From: an uncultured Saprospiraceae bacterium
GTDB taxonomy: Bacteria; Bacteroidota; Bacteroidia; Chitinophagales; Saprospiraceae
Direction: 5' to 3'
Length of the DNA stretch: 64,000 nucleotides
Assembly: GCA_937981555.1 (NCBI GenBank)
Contig: CALJOK010000001.1
Coordinates: 124,001 to 188,000 of the forward strand
Shown here piece after piece: positions 56,336-64,000 of the stretch; the stretch's first letter is position 1; each line of letters begins with the position of its first letter. Under the pieces are notes generated by a model. It was not told the origin of the DNA. It ran no database searches and was given only the letters and a program-made list of their open reading frames with translations. A program made the translations under genes and the position numbers.

Positions 56336-57637
56336 TTATTTTTCTCTAAAAAATACACTAATTGGAACTCCTGTAAAATCAAAATTCTTTCTCAACTGAT
56401 TTTCCAAAAAGTTTTTATAACTCGGTTTGATGTACTTTGGATTATTGCAAAAGAAAGCAAAAGCAGGGTAGTACGTTGGTAACTGAGTAATGTATTTGAT
56501 TTTGATAAAAGCGCCTCGATGTGATGGAGGTGGATTTCTGGCAATCGCATCTTGCATGACATCATTGAGTTTAGAAGTAGTAATTCTTCTATTCCGATTT
56601 TCATAAACTTGAAGAGCTGCATCTAATGCTTGCGAAATTCTTTGTTTTTCCAAAACAGAAATAAATACAACCGGCACATCATTAAAAGGCGCCATTTTTT
56701 TCTTCAATTCTAATTCAAAATCTCGGGCAGTATTCGTTTCTTTTTCTAACAAATCCCACTTGTTGACCAGGACAACAACTCCTTTGTTTCGTTTCATGGC
56801 AAGTGTAAAAATGGACATGTCTTGAGCTTCCATTCCTGTCTGTGCATCAATCAAAAGTAAAGTTACATCAGCTTCTTCCATTGCTCTCAAAGCACGCATG
56901 ACTGAATAGAATTCTAGGTTTTCGTGTACTTTAGCTTTACGTCGTATTCCCGCAGTATCAATGAGTAAAAACTCTTTTCCAAACTTATTATACATTGTGT
57001 GGATTGAATCACGTGTCGTTCCAGCAATATCGGTTACGATATTTCGATCTTCTCCTAACAATGCATTTACAAATGAAGATTTTCCAACATTTGGCTGACC
57101 GATGATGGCAAATTTTGGAAATTCAGATTCGAGTGGCTCGCCCTCATCTAGTTGTTCTGCGATCGCATCTAGCAACTCTCCAGTTCCACTTCCTGAAAGC
57201 GAAGACAAGAAGTAAGTATTTTCAAAACCAAGACTCCAAAATTCATTGGCTTCCAATAGACGACCTTGATTGTCCACTTTGTTAACGACTAGAAAAACTG
57301 GTTTTTTAGTTCGTCGTAAAAGGTTGGCAACATCTTCATCCAGGTCCGTAATTCCAGTTGCCACATCCACCATGAAAACTAGGGCTGTAGCTTCTTCGAT
57401 GGCAATTTTGACTTGCGAACGAATCGCTGCTTCAAACACATCATCTGACCCTTGAACAAATCCACCTGTATCAATGACAGTAAAATTCTTTCCGTTCCAA
57501 TCACTCAATCCATATTTACGATCACGTGTGACACCACTTGTATCGTCAATAATGGCTTTACGCCCACCGATCAAGCGATTATATAAAGTGGATTTTCCAA
57601 CATTTGGTCGGCCTACAATGGCTATTATATTTCCCAT
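56336..57637 (-). CDS. der: Ribosome-associated GTPase Der (EngA)
   Basis: A 433-residue protein with two tandem G domains needed for 50S maturation. First domain: GRPNVGKSTLYNRLIGG, DTGGFV, NKVD; second: GQPNVGKSSFVNALLGE, DTAGIR, NKWDL. The C-terminal KH-like domain is visible near residue 375-430 (KIKYITQLPTYYPAFAFFCNNP). Full length. A member of the window's translation theme, but in a different transcription unit from the ribosomal block. Confidence 0.97.
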   Translation of the reverse strand: MGNIIAIVGRPNVGKSTLYNRLIGGRKAIIDDTSGVTRDRKYGLSDWNGKNFTVIDTGGFVQGSDDVFEAAIRSQVKIAIEEATALVFMVDVATGITDLDEDVANLLRRTKKPVFLVVNKVDNQGRLLEANEFWSLGFENTYFLSSLSGSGTGELLDAIAEQLDEGEPLESEFPKFAIIGQPNVGKSSFVNALLGEDRNIVTDIAGTTRDSIHTMYNKFGKEFLLIDTAGIRRKAKVHENLEFYSVMRALRAMEEADVTLLLIDAQTGMEAQDMSIFTLAMKRNKGVVVLVNKWDLLEKETNTARDFELELKKKMAPFNDVPVVFISVLEKQRISQALDAALQVYENRNRRITTSKLNDVMQDAIARNPPPSHRGAFIKIKYITQLPTYYPAFAFFCNNPKYIKPSYKNFLENQLRKNFDFTGVPISVFFREK

Positions 57638-57803
57638 AATTTATTTTAAAACTTTCCGCCACTTCATTGTGATGGTGAGCTTTGTAATTTTTTTGCAAAA
57701 GTAAGAAAATAATGGGTTCGAGGTGGGAAAAATTGAAGGAGATATATTATAAGGTGTTTTGATTTTATTTTGCAAAATTGAAAACATCAGTACAATTTTC
57801 TTA

Positions 57804-57842
57804 AAAAAAGTCCTTCCAGATTTTTAAAATCTGGAAGGACTA
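57804..57842 (-). terminator. Terminator after the gene at 57871
   Basis: AGTCCTTCCAGATTTT pairs perfectly with AAAATCTGGAAGGACT; the minus-strand T-run follows (A-run at 57804-57810). Confidence 0.9.
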
Positions 57843-57870
57843 AGATTTGACTGACTCAATTTAAAAAACT

Positions 57871-58506
57871 TTAGACAAACTCCCCTTCATCATTTTTAAA
57901 AATAACATCCACAAAATCCAAAACATCCTCGTACTCCTCCATAATTTCCCGAGCAGGAATTTGTTTGTATAAGAAATAAATTAACAGATAATCTCCATCA
58001 CCTTCTACCAACATATTTTTTTTATCCAAAATAAAATCAAGTGATTGTAAATTCAATTCTGTTTCCAAACCTTCAGAGTCATCAGTAATTATTTCATAAG
58101 TAGCATGAAAATCAGTCGCACCTGGAAAGACTTTATCTTTGCTTAAAACGAGTTCGCTCATTTTATTAAAAAGCCCTTTGGTTCTAATTTCAAATTTTGG
58201 AAAATCAAATTCCGCACATTTAAGTTCAAAGACAGTTGTTTTTCTTTTTTTGAAATCTCCAAAATACCAATAATCATACACTCGAAGATCAGCATTAAAT
58301 GCTAGTTCTTCTTTCATCATCACTCCTTTCAATCGCTTGTCTTTCTTCCCTTTAAAAATGGTAAACGATTTTAATAAATAGTCTTGATTGGCAAATCTCT
58401 CTCGATCCTTAAATCTAAAGTTGTTTGCACGAGCGATTTGTCGCATCTCTTCGACACGTCCATTCTTTTTAAAACTATCAATTAAATCGTCAAAAAATCC
58501 TTCCAT
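57871..58506 (-). CDS. Unknown cytoplasmic protein
   Basis: A 211-residue protein I cannot assign. It is soluble and acidic with no signal or membrane segment: MEGFFDDLIDSFKKNGRVEE, then a beta-rich body (YWYFGDFKKRKTTVFELKCAEFDFPKFEIR) and a helical C-terminus (REIMEEYEDVLDFVDVIFKND). It lies 12 bases after the gene at 58519, so both are probably one operon. Confidence 0.75.
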   Translation of the reverse strand: MEGFFDDLIDSFKKNGRVEEMRQIARANNFRFKDRERFANQDYLLKSFTIFKGKKDKRLKGVMMKEELAFNADLRVYDYWYFGDFKKRKTTVFELKCAEFDFPKFEIRTKGLFNKMSELVLSKDKVFPGATDFHATYEIITDDSEGLETELNLQSLDFILDKKNMLVEGDGDYLLIYFLYKQIPAREIMEEYEDVLDFVDVIFKNDEGEFV

Positions 58507-58518
58507 TTTTTTTACTTA

Positions 58519-59295
58519 TTATCGAGTTTCAAAAGCCGTCATCAACTTCCCTAAATATTGTGAAGAAGTTTCCTTCATATGAACACCAAATGAAATGACC
58601 GTTTTATCCAAAAAATTAAGCCCAAAAAATGAGTAGTCAAATTGATGATTTCGACCATCAGTCAAAGCCGCCCTTTTTTGAATGATCATCACCGACTCGG
58701 CTTCTGAAATATTATTGGTACCACCAGCATTGATATATTTTTTAATTCTTCGCTCCGTATCTTCCAATGCATTTTTTAAAATATCTAAATCGCTTGAAGC
58801 ATCTGCCAAAATTCTTCGTTGCAAATTAATGCCATCAATCGCCATTGATTTTTCTGACTTGACCGCATGATCTGTTTTTTCTATGGAAAAATAATTTTTG
58901 TCAATGTCTTGATTGAATTGTTGAATCGTTGCTAAATGCAACTTCGCTAATTCTCGCATTGGAGCAATAATTCTGTCAAATTTAGAAGATAATAATTCAT
59001 GATATTTTCTTTCTCCTCCAAGACTTCTTTGATCAAATTTATCATTGGTGACCAAAAAATATTTTAAAATATTCCCTTCCACTTTATGATCAATGGCTTT
59101 GGTCTGACTTAATAATTTTGAAAATGATTCCGCTTGTTGTTGGAAAGTTTTGATACTTTCAAGAATTTCATCGAGCGGTTCTTTTCCGTTCATATCAAAA
59201 TGATCGTCCGCGAATTCTTGGGGAGTGAATTCAGGTTCAGGAGATTTTTTTTTCTCTCCAGAATTATCGAAAATATCATCGTATGGGTTTGGCAT
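58519..59295 (-). CDS. Unknown cytoplasmic coiled-coil protein
   Basis: A 258-residue protein of unknown role. A polar start (MPNPYDDIFDNSGEKKKSPEP) is followed by long amphipathic helices (SIKTFQQQAESFSKLLSQTK; FDRIIAPMRELAKLHLATIQQFNQDIDKN; DLDILKNALEDTERRIKKYI) and a short C-terminal domain ending GVHMKETSSQYLGKLMTAFETR. It is upstream of and probably co-transcribed with the gene at 57871. Confidence 0.75.
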   Translation of the reverse strand: MPNPYDDIFDNSGEKKKSPEPEFTPQEFADDHFDMNGKEPLDEILESIKTFQQQAESFSKLLSQTKAIDHKVEGNILKYFLVTNDKFDQRSLGGERKYHELLSSKFDRIIAPMRELAKLHLATIQQFNQDIDKNYFSIEKTDHAVKSEKSMAIDGINLQRRILADASSDLDILKNALEDTERRIKKYINAGGTNNISEAESVMIIQKRAALTDGRNHQFDYSFFGLNFLDKTVISFGVHMKETSSQYLGKLMTAFETR

Positions 59296-59348
59296 AAATG
59301 TAAGTTAATGAAATTCAAAACTAATGTCAAAATTGGAAAAATAACAAT

Positions 59349-60584
59349 TTAAACGATTAATTTTTTTAATCCATCGACACATCGCTCTACTTCCTCCATT
59401 GAATTGTAGTGACTGAAACTTAACCTTAAAATTCCATCATTCAAATCATCAACTTTCATTGCTTGCATTAGTCTATAAGCATAAAAATGTCCCTGCTTAG
59501 AGGCAATATCAATTTTTCCTAAACCATCCATAATCGATTTGGAGGAAACATTATTTGCTTTAATTGAGATATTTGCTTCCCGGCCTTCCATCGTTTTTTT
59601 TCCAAAAAATCGCAAAGGTAAATCTTGAATATTTTCAAGAAGATAGGAACAAATTTTATTTTCATGGGCATTCATCAAATGAGAAATCTTCCTCGTTTTT
59701 TCATGCAAGGGTAAATTTTTATTGGAAAAATGATGATCGTAAGCTGCTTCAAAATAGTCTCCGATGCCGGCCAATGCCGCAATTGAGGCATGATTTGGAC
59801 CAGCGGAATCTAATCGTTTATATAAAATTGATCGATTAAAAAAATGACATTGTGGATCCAATTCTTCTAGAAAGTCAGGACGAACAATCATCACTCCTTG
59901 ATGTGTTCCATAAGTTTTATACGTGGAGAAAACGTAAGCATCATATTTTAATTCATCTAGATTGGGAAATTCATGTGGGGCAAAAGAAACGCCGTCGACC
60001 ACTAATCGGATACCCATGGGACGAATCAAATCAGCTATCTGATTGATTGGGTTTATCGTTCCAATAATATTGGAACTGTGAGTGACGCAAAGAATTTTTG
60101 TTTGAGGAGAAAGTAATTTTTCTAAATCTTCTAAAAGCAATTCACCAGACTCAGGTTGCACTTTCCATATTTTTAAAACAGCATCTTGTTGTTTACAAAG
60201 TCGTTCCCAACCTCCAATATTTGCTTCATGATCTTGCTCAGAAATAATGACCTCAGTACCTTTTGTAACAATAGAATTACATGCGATGGCAAGTGTATTT
60301 AAATTTTGAGTAGCTGATGCTCCGATGGTCATTTCGTCCTTAGAGACATTGAGTAATTTTGCCATGGTGTATTGACCGAGATCCATTGCGTCCCCTGCTT
60401 TCATTCCAAGTGCATTCGGCCCGTAGGGTTGGATTTTATAATTTTTATAAAAATCAGTTAAGCGATCAACAACTTGCATGGCAGGGAAACTTCCTCCAGC
60501 GTTGTCAAAAAATCCAATTTTTTGACCGAGTTCAGTTTGGAAAATTGGGAATTGGGAACGGATAAAATTGAGGTCTAGTTGCAT
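59349..60584 (-). CDS. Class V aminotransferase, cysteine desulfurase-like
   Basis: A 411-residue PLP enzyme. The PLP lysine is in YVFSTYKTYGTHQG near residue 222, and the cofactor-binding HEANIGGW, HSSNIIGTINP and VDGVSFAPHEFPN blocks are present. The region equivalent to the desulfurase active-site loop (RAGHHC in SufS) reads SKQGHFYAYRLM and lacks the cysteine. It fits the cysteine desulfurase-like subfamily around VC1184 better than SufS or IscS. The actual substrate is unknown, and no suf or isc genes are adjacent. Confidence 0.85.
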   Translation of the reverse strand: MQLDLNFIRSQFPIFQTELGQKIGFFDNAGGSFPAMQVVDRLTDFYKNYKIQPYGPNALGMKAGDAMDLGQYTMAKLLNVSKDEMTIGASATQNLNTLAIACNSIVTKGTEVIISEQDHEANIGGWERLCKQQDAVLKIWKVQPESGELLLEDLEKLLSPQTKILCVTHSSNIIGTINPINQIADLIRPMGIRLVVDGVSFAPHEFPNLDELKYDAYVFSTYKTYGTHQGVMIVRPDFLEELDPQCHFFNRSILYKRLDSAGPNHASIAALAGIGDYFEAAYDHHFSNKNLPLHEKTRKISHLMNAHENKICSYLLENIQDLPLRFFGKKTMEGREANISIKANNVSSKSIMDGLGKIDIASKQGHFYAYRLMQAMKVDDLNDGILRLSFSHYNSMEEVERCVDGLKKLIV

Positions 60585-60611
60585 TTGTATTTTTTTTATT
60601 AGAAGGTACTT

Positions 60612-61382
60612 CTATTTAGATATTGATTCGCTATTGGTAAGTAAATTTTGGAGTCCGTGCCATTGACAACTTCCATCATAAATTCTGAAGATTTCATTTC
60701 CTCTTTTTATTATATAGATCGAAGAACTTGTACAACGAACACCTTTATATTTTTCTTCAACATCACTTCCTTCAGAAATAAATTCTTTAAAATTTTCATC
60801 AAAATTAGAAATATCAATTAGCGTGTTTTTTTCACTTATCACTAAATTGTCTAGATTAAAATAAATATTGAATTTTCTGCGACTTCCACCAAAACACCCC
60901 ATAGTTGTATAATATAATTGGATGGTGTCCTTCTTTCCAAAATCACTTAAAATGGAATCATCGAATGTTGATTCTAAATAATAGTTGGTTAATTCTACAG
61001 GCACACTTATTTCTTTTTTAGAATCAACAAATATGTTCATTTGAAAACGATCTTGAAATTCTGATTTAAATTTAAATGTATATTCTTTGGTTTCCAGATT
61101 GTCAAATAATAAAATAGGAAGAGTATCATTTAAGTGATAAATGATTGATGGCATTTCTTTCTCTGAATCAAATAATCTTATTTGCCAATATCTTGTTGAA
61201 GAAAGGGGAATTTGAACAGATAGGTCTTTTGGAGTGTATGGAATAGGGTGACGTAATTCTCCATTTTCAGAATGATGAATATAATTGGTAGTCAAAATAT
61301 CTTTTTCTTGTCCACAGGCGAAAAGTAAAAGAGAAATTAAGATGATAGAAAAAGTAGTTTTGATATTGGAAGTTCTTTTCAT
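60612..61382 (-). CDS. Lipoprotein of unknown function
   Basis: A 256-residue protein with a lipoprotein signal (TFSIILISLLLFAC), lipidated at about Cys23. A soluble, beta-rich domain follows, with STRYWQIRLFDSEKEMPSIIYHLND and TMGCFGGSRRKFNIYFNLDNL. No family is recognised. It stands between the M43 protease and the aminotransferase, all on the minus strand. Confidence 0.72.
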   Translation of the reverse strand: MKRTSNIKTTFSIILISLLLFACGQEKDILTTNYIHHSENGELRHPIPYTPKDLSVQIPLSSTRYWQIRLFDSEKEMPSIIYHLNDTLPILLFDNLETKEYTFKFKSEFQDRFQMNIFVDSKKEISVPVELTNYYLESTFDDSILSDFGKKDTIQLYYTTMGCFGGSRRKFNIYFNLDNLVISEKNTLIDISNFDENFKEFISEGSDVEEKYKGVRCTSSSIYIIKRGNEIFRIYDGSCQWHGLQNLLTNSESISK

Positions 61383-61443
61383 TTTTTTTTCTAATTAAAA
61401 TTCGCTTAATATTTTAACTAAAGGTATTAAAAAAACTATTTCC

Positions 61444-61481
61444 AAAAAAAAGAACCTTTCCATCTTGCGATGAAAAGGTTC
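61444..61481 (-). terminator. Terminator after the M43 protease gene
   Basis: GAACCTTT (61452-61459) pairs with AAAGGTTC (61474-61481); on the minus strand a run of eight T follows (A-run at 61444-61451). It lies 30 bases past the stop. Confidence 0.88.
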
Positions 61482-61510
61482 AATCTATTTAAGGTCTCAA
61501 TTTATATCTC

Positions 61511-64000
61511 TTATTTCACGACCACAAAACGTTTTGTCAACAACTCATCTCCTTTTTCAATCACCAACATGTACGTTCCACTTTGCAATTGTGAAGTTTG
61601 AATTTCTCCTTTATTTTTCCCTTCCGTAACTGCCCATTTCGAAACGGCTACAGTCGACCCTAAAGTATTCAAAACTCTAACTTGAACATCACCACTCCAT
61701 TTCGAATGGAATTGAACATTCAATTGATCTTCAACTGGATTAGGGAAAAGTGCCATGTCCGCAACAAATAATTTTTCAGTAGTTTGAGGAGTAAAATCAA
61801 TTGCAGGATTAGCTTGACGAGTACCATTGTTTACACAGAAATTCGTTGCTTCGGATGCACCGAATGTTCCACCAGATGCTAAAGTATTTCCACTCGCATC
61901 AGTTACAGAATAAGAACCATTTCCATAGCTACAGCAAATTCCATCACCATAAACATCAGTAATATTAAAAGTGTAACATCCATCGTCCAAACAATTGGTT
62001 TCGGTAAAAGTTGAACCATCAGCAGCACTTGCATAAGTTCCTCCTGAAGCAACTGTATTTCCACTTGCATCAGTAATTGACCAAGCAGTTTCTTCTGGGT
62101 AATTATCAAATGTAATCGTAACAGTCACATCTGTACATCCTGGACCTGTGCTTCCAGAAGTTGATAATGAAATATCATCAATTGCCATATCGCCTTGCCA
62201 AGTCGTTCCAGTTGTTCCAACAAATCTTAATTCCATAGATGCTCCAGCATATGAAGCCAAATCAACATCTGCCGTTTGCCAACTATTTCCTTGGTTTCCT
62301 GAAACTGACCAAACTGATGCCCAAGCACCTCCATTAACACGAGCCTCCAAAGTTAAACTTCCCATCGCAGCAGCGCCATAATTATGATATTGAAAAGAGA
62401 AATCAGCTGATGACTCCGCTGTCAAATCAAAACATGGACTATTTAAGATCGTCGTCTTGTTACTATAGTTAGGGCTTGAAGATTCTACGAAAGCATAGTA
62501 AGTTCCTTCGATGGCACTTGATGGGCCAGTATTACTTGAAGGTGTTCCATTCGCATCTCGTGTCCAATCAAAATCATCTCCACTATCTTGCGTCCAAGCT
62601 CCTAATGAACTTTCGAATCCTTCAGTATATGGAAAAGAAGTAATTCCTCCAGTACATCCGCCGCCGCCAGTCGATCCACCAGCCGTCAAACTTAAATCAT
62701 CAATCGCCATATCTCCTTGCCAAGTTGTACCTGTAGTTCCAACATATCTTAATTGAACTACATCACCTGCATAACTTGATAAATCAACTGATGCATTGGC
62801 CCAAGCATTTCCTTGGTTACCAGATAATGACCAAACAGAAGCCCAAGAACCAGTTTCAGTTTTTGCTTCCAACACTAAACCTCCCATTGCTGCTGCTCCA
62901 TATAAATGATATTGGAAATCTAAAGTGGCACTTGTCTCTCCTGATAAATCAAAGCAAGGACTAGTTAGAATTGTCGTATTGTTATTATTGTTTGGACTAG
63001 AAGATTCTACATAAGCATAGAAAGATCCTGCTGCTGCACTTGATGGTCCAGTATTGCTTGAAGGAGTTCCACCTGAGTTTCTTGTCCAATCAAAATCATC
63101 AGCTGAGCTTTGTGTCCAAGCACCCAAAGAACTTTCAAATCCTTCAGTATATGGAAACGAAGAAATCGTAGTTGCACAAGTAGCAGGAGGTGTTCCACCA
63201 CCACAAGCAGTACTATTTGCTAAAGAACCTCGTCGAGGACTATTAGCCATCACGGTTTGGATTCTTGCTTTTTGATCTACGGTAAAAATATTCATACAAT
63301 CATCATCGGTGTAATCCATATAGTTTTCAACCATGTCAACACTACTACAAGAAGTATTATTTGGGCAACCATAATTTGCACCACCGGCTGTAGGAGTATC
63401 TCCACAAAAATCATCTACGCTACATCCACCGTCTCCCCAGATATGTCGAAGACCAAAAAAATGACCAACTTCATGAGTCGCAGTTCTACCTTTATTATAA
63501 GATCCCCCTGCAGGATTTGGATTAGTTGTGCTTCCTATTGAGGTTGCTAATAATACAACTCCATCTGTATTGGTTGCTCCACCGCTGGTGTTTAATCCAC
63601 CTAATCCTGATGAACTTGGAAATTGAGCATAACCCAAAATTCCACAACTAATATCCATCGACCATACATTAAAATAGTTGTCAGGATTCCATTGAGATTG
63701 AGGCTTAATCGTATTTTCGATATAAGCATCACCAAAGTTTCCATTTTGACAAGTTCCGTAAGGTGGAGCAGACCAACCAACTGTATTTCTGTTAATTCGA
63801 TTGATTCCAGGTTCAGCAAGAGTGTTACCACTTTCATCTAGAGTTGCTAAACAGAATTCTAATTCTGTATCAGCTCCAACTGGATTTGTGTTATAACCTG
63901 ATGTTCCAATAATTCGTCGGAAATCATTATTCAACTGATCCACTTGCGCTTGAATTAATGCTGCACTTACGTTATCACCTGATCCAACCGATTCTCCATT
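61511..64000 (-). CDS. T9SS-exported M43 (pappalysin-like) metalloprotease, 5' end outside window
   Basis: The open frame continues through the right edge, so the start and signal peptide are missing; 829 residues are visible. The zinc motif HEVGHFFGLRH is complete, with the Met-turn in ENYMDYTDDDCMN. Two MAM-like domains follow (each from SFPYTEGFESSLGAWTQ to GTTGTTWQGDMAIDD), then a cysteine-containing beta region (YTFNITDVYGDGICCSYGNG) and a type A sorting domain (ALFPNPVEDQLNVQF to TYMLVIEKGDELLTKRFVVVK). It is most probably cell-surface-attached or secreted through the T9SS. Confidence 0.93.
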   Translation of the reverse strand, partial: NGESVGSGDNVSAALIQAQVDQLNNDFRRIIGTSGYNTNPVGADTELEFCLATLDESGNTLAEPGINRINRNTVGWSAPPYGTCQNGNFGDAYIENTIKPQSQWNPDNYFNVWSMDISCGILGYAQFPSSSGLGGLNTSGGATNTDGVVLLATSIGSTTNPNPAGGSYNKGRTATHEVGHFFGLRHIWGDGGCSVDDFCGDTPTAGGANYGCPNNTSCSSVDMVENYMDYTDDDCMNIFTVDQKARIQTVMANSPRRGSLANSTACGGGTPPATCATTISSFPYTEGFESSLGAWTQSSADDFDWTRNSGGTPSSNTGPSSAAAGSFYAYVESSSPNNNNNTTILTSPCFDLSGETSATLDFQYHLYGAAAMGGLVLEAKTETGSWASVWSLSGNQGNAWANASVDLSSYAGDVVQLRYVGTTGTTWQGDMAIDDLSLTAGGSTGGGGCTGGITSFPYTEGFESSLGAWTQDSGDDFDWTRDANGTPSSNTGPSSAIEGTYYAFVESSSPNYSNKTTILNSPCFDLTAESSADFSFQYHNYGAAAMGSLTLEARVNGGAWASVWSVSGNQGNSWQTADVDLASYAGASMELRFVGTTGTTWQGDMAIDDISLSTSGSTGPGCTDVTVTITFDNYPEETAWSITDASGNTVASGGTYASAADGSTFTETNCLDDGCYTFNITDVYGDGICCSYGNGSYSVTDASGNTLASGGTFGASEATNFCVNNGTRQANPAIDFTPQTTEKLFVADMALFPNPVEDQLNVQFHSKWSGDVQVRVLNTLGSTVAVSKWAVTEGKNKGEIQTSQLQSGTYMLVIEKGDELLTKRFVVVK
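62155..63160 (-). repeat. Internal duplication of a MAM-like domain
   Basis: Two copies of a domain of roughly 160 codons (about 62696-63160 and 62155-62640) share long identical stretches at the protein level, including FPYTEGFESSLGAWTQ and GTTGTTWQGDMAIDD, and are similar in DNA too. This points to a fairly recent tandem duplication inside the protease gene. Confidence 0.8.

Noticed and set aside
62148-62756. Plus-strand ORFs opposite the M43 protease
   Set aside because: They are antisense shadows of the repeated MAM-like domains.

Overview
This window looks like a chromosomal segment of a Bacteroidota member, probably of the Saprospiria/Flavobacteriia kind. The evidence is: promoters of the form TTTG-N19-TAnnTTTG, few Shine-Dalgarno sequences, AT-rich intergenic DNA, secreted proteins ending in type A or type B sorting domains of the type IX secretion system (T9SS), and Bacteroidota-style housekeeping neighbours. 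No species can be named from the sequence alone.

Layout. Positions 1-1040 hold the tail of an unknown gene and a GNAT acetyltransferase. Positions 1100-21200 are one long co-directional block of translation genes: str (rpsL-rpsG-fusA), S10 (rpsJ to rpsQ), spc (rplN to rpmJ with secY, map and infA) and alpha (rpsM-rpsK-rpsD-rpoA-rplQ). Small genes rpmD and rpmJ are present. Several spacers contain hairpins, candidate leader RNAs or internal promoters, so the block is probably several transcription units. Then come carA, eno, a divIC/ftsB-like gene and sucD (21.3-25.4 kb). On the minus strand at 25.4-33.1 kb lie a GTG-started membrane protein, a cluster of four small exported proteins (three of them paralogous outer-membrane-like proteins) joined by a repeated 3' terminator element, and a 1252-residue sensor kinase. 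The RNase P RNA gene follows (33.6-34.0 kb).

Positions 34.1-42.7 kb are an accessory cell-surface region: a T9SS type A protein, a pentanucleotide microsatellite in front of a small HTH gene, two exported proteins of unknown function, a subtilisin-like lipoprotein protease, a small membrane protein and a PKD/type B sorting-domain adhesin-like protein. Then come beta-carbonic anhydrase, the infC / rpmI-rplT region, clpC, a STAS protein and RNase Z. At 50.3-53.8 kb sit two tandem paralogous transmembrane TPR-LuxR regulators. Both reading frames extend well upstream of their first ATG into a signal peptide, and neither offers a canonical start codon there. The remainder holds an NlpC/P60 lipoprotein, a frameshifted membrane-protein gene, rfbC, der, two unknown cytoplasmic proteins, a class V aminotransferase, a lipoprotein and the 3' part of a T9SS-exported M43 metalloprotease that runs off the window.

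Most noteworthy points: the missing start codons of the tandem TPR-LuxR pair; the CTTTC microsatellite before a DNA-binding gene; a duplicated 3'-UTR/terminator module in the exported-protein cluster; an RGG-repeat tail on ribosomal protein S3; structured candidate leader RNAs before rplC and rplQ; and homopolymer-associated frame disruptions in two minus-strand genes.
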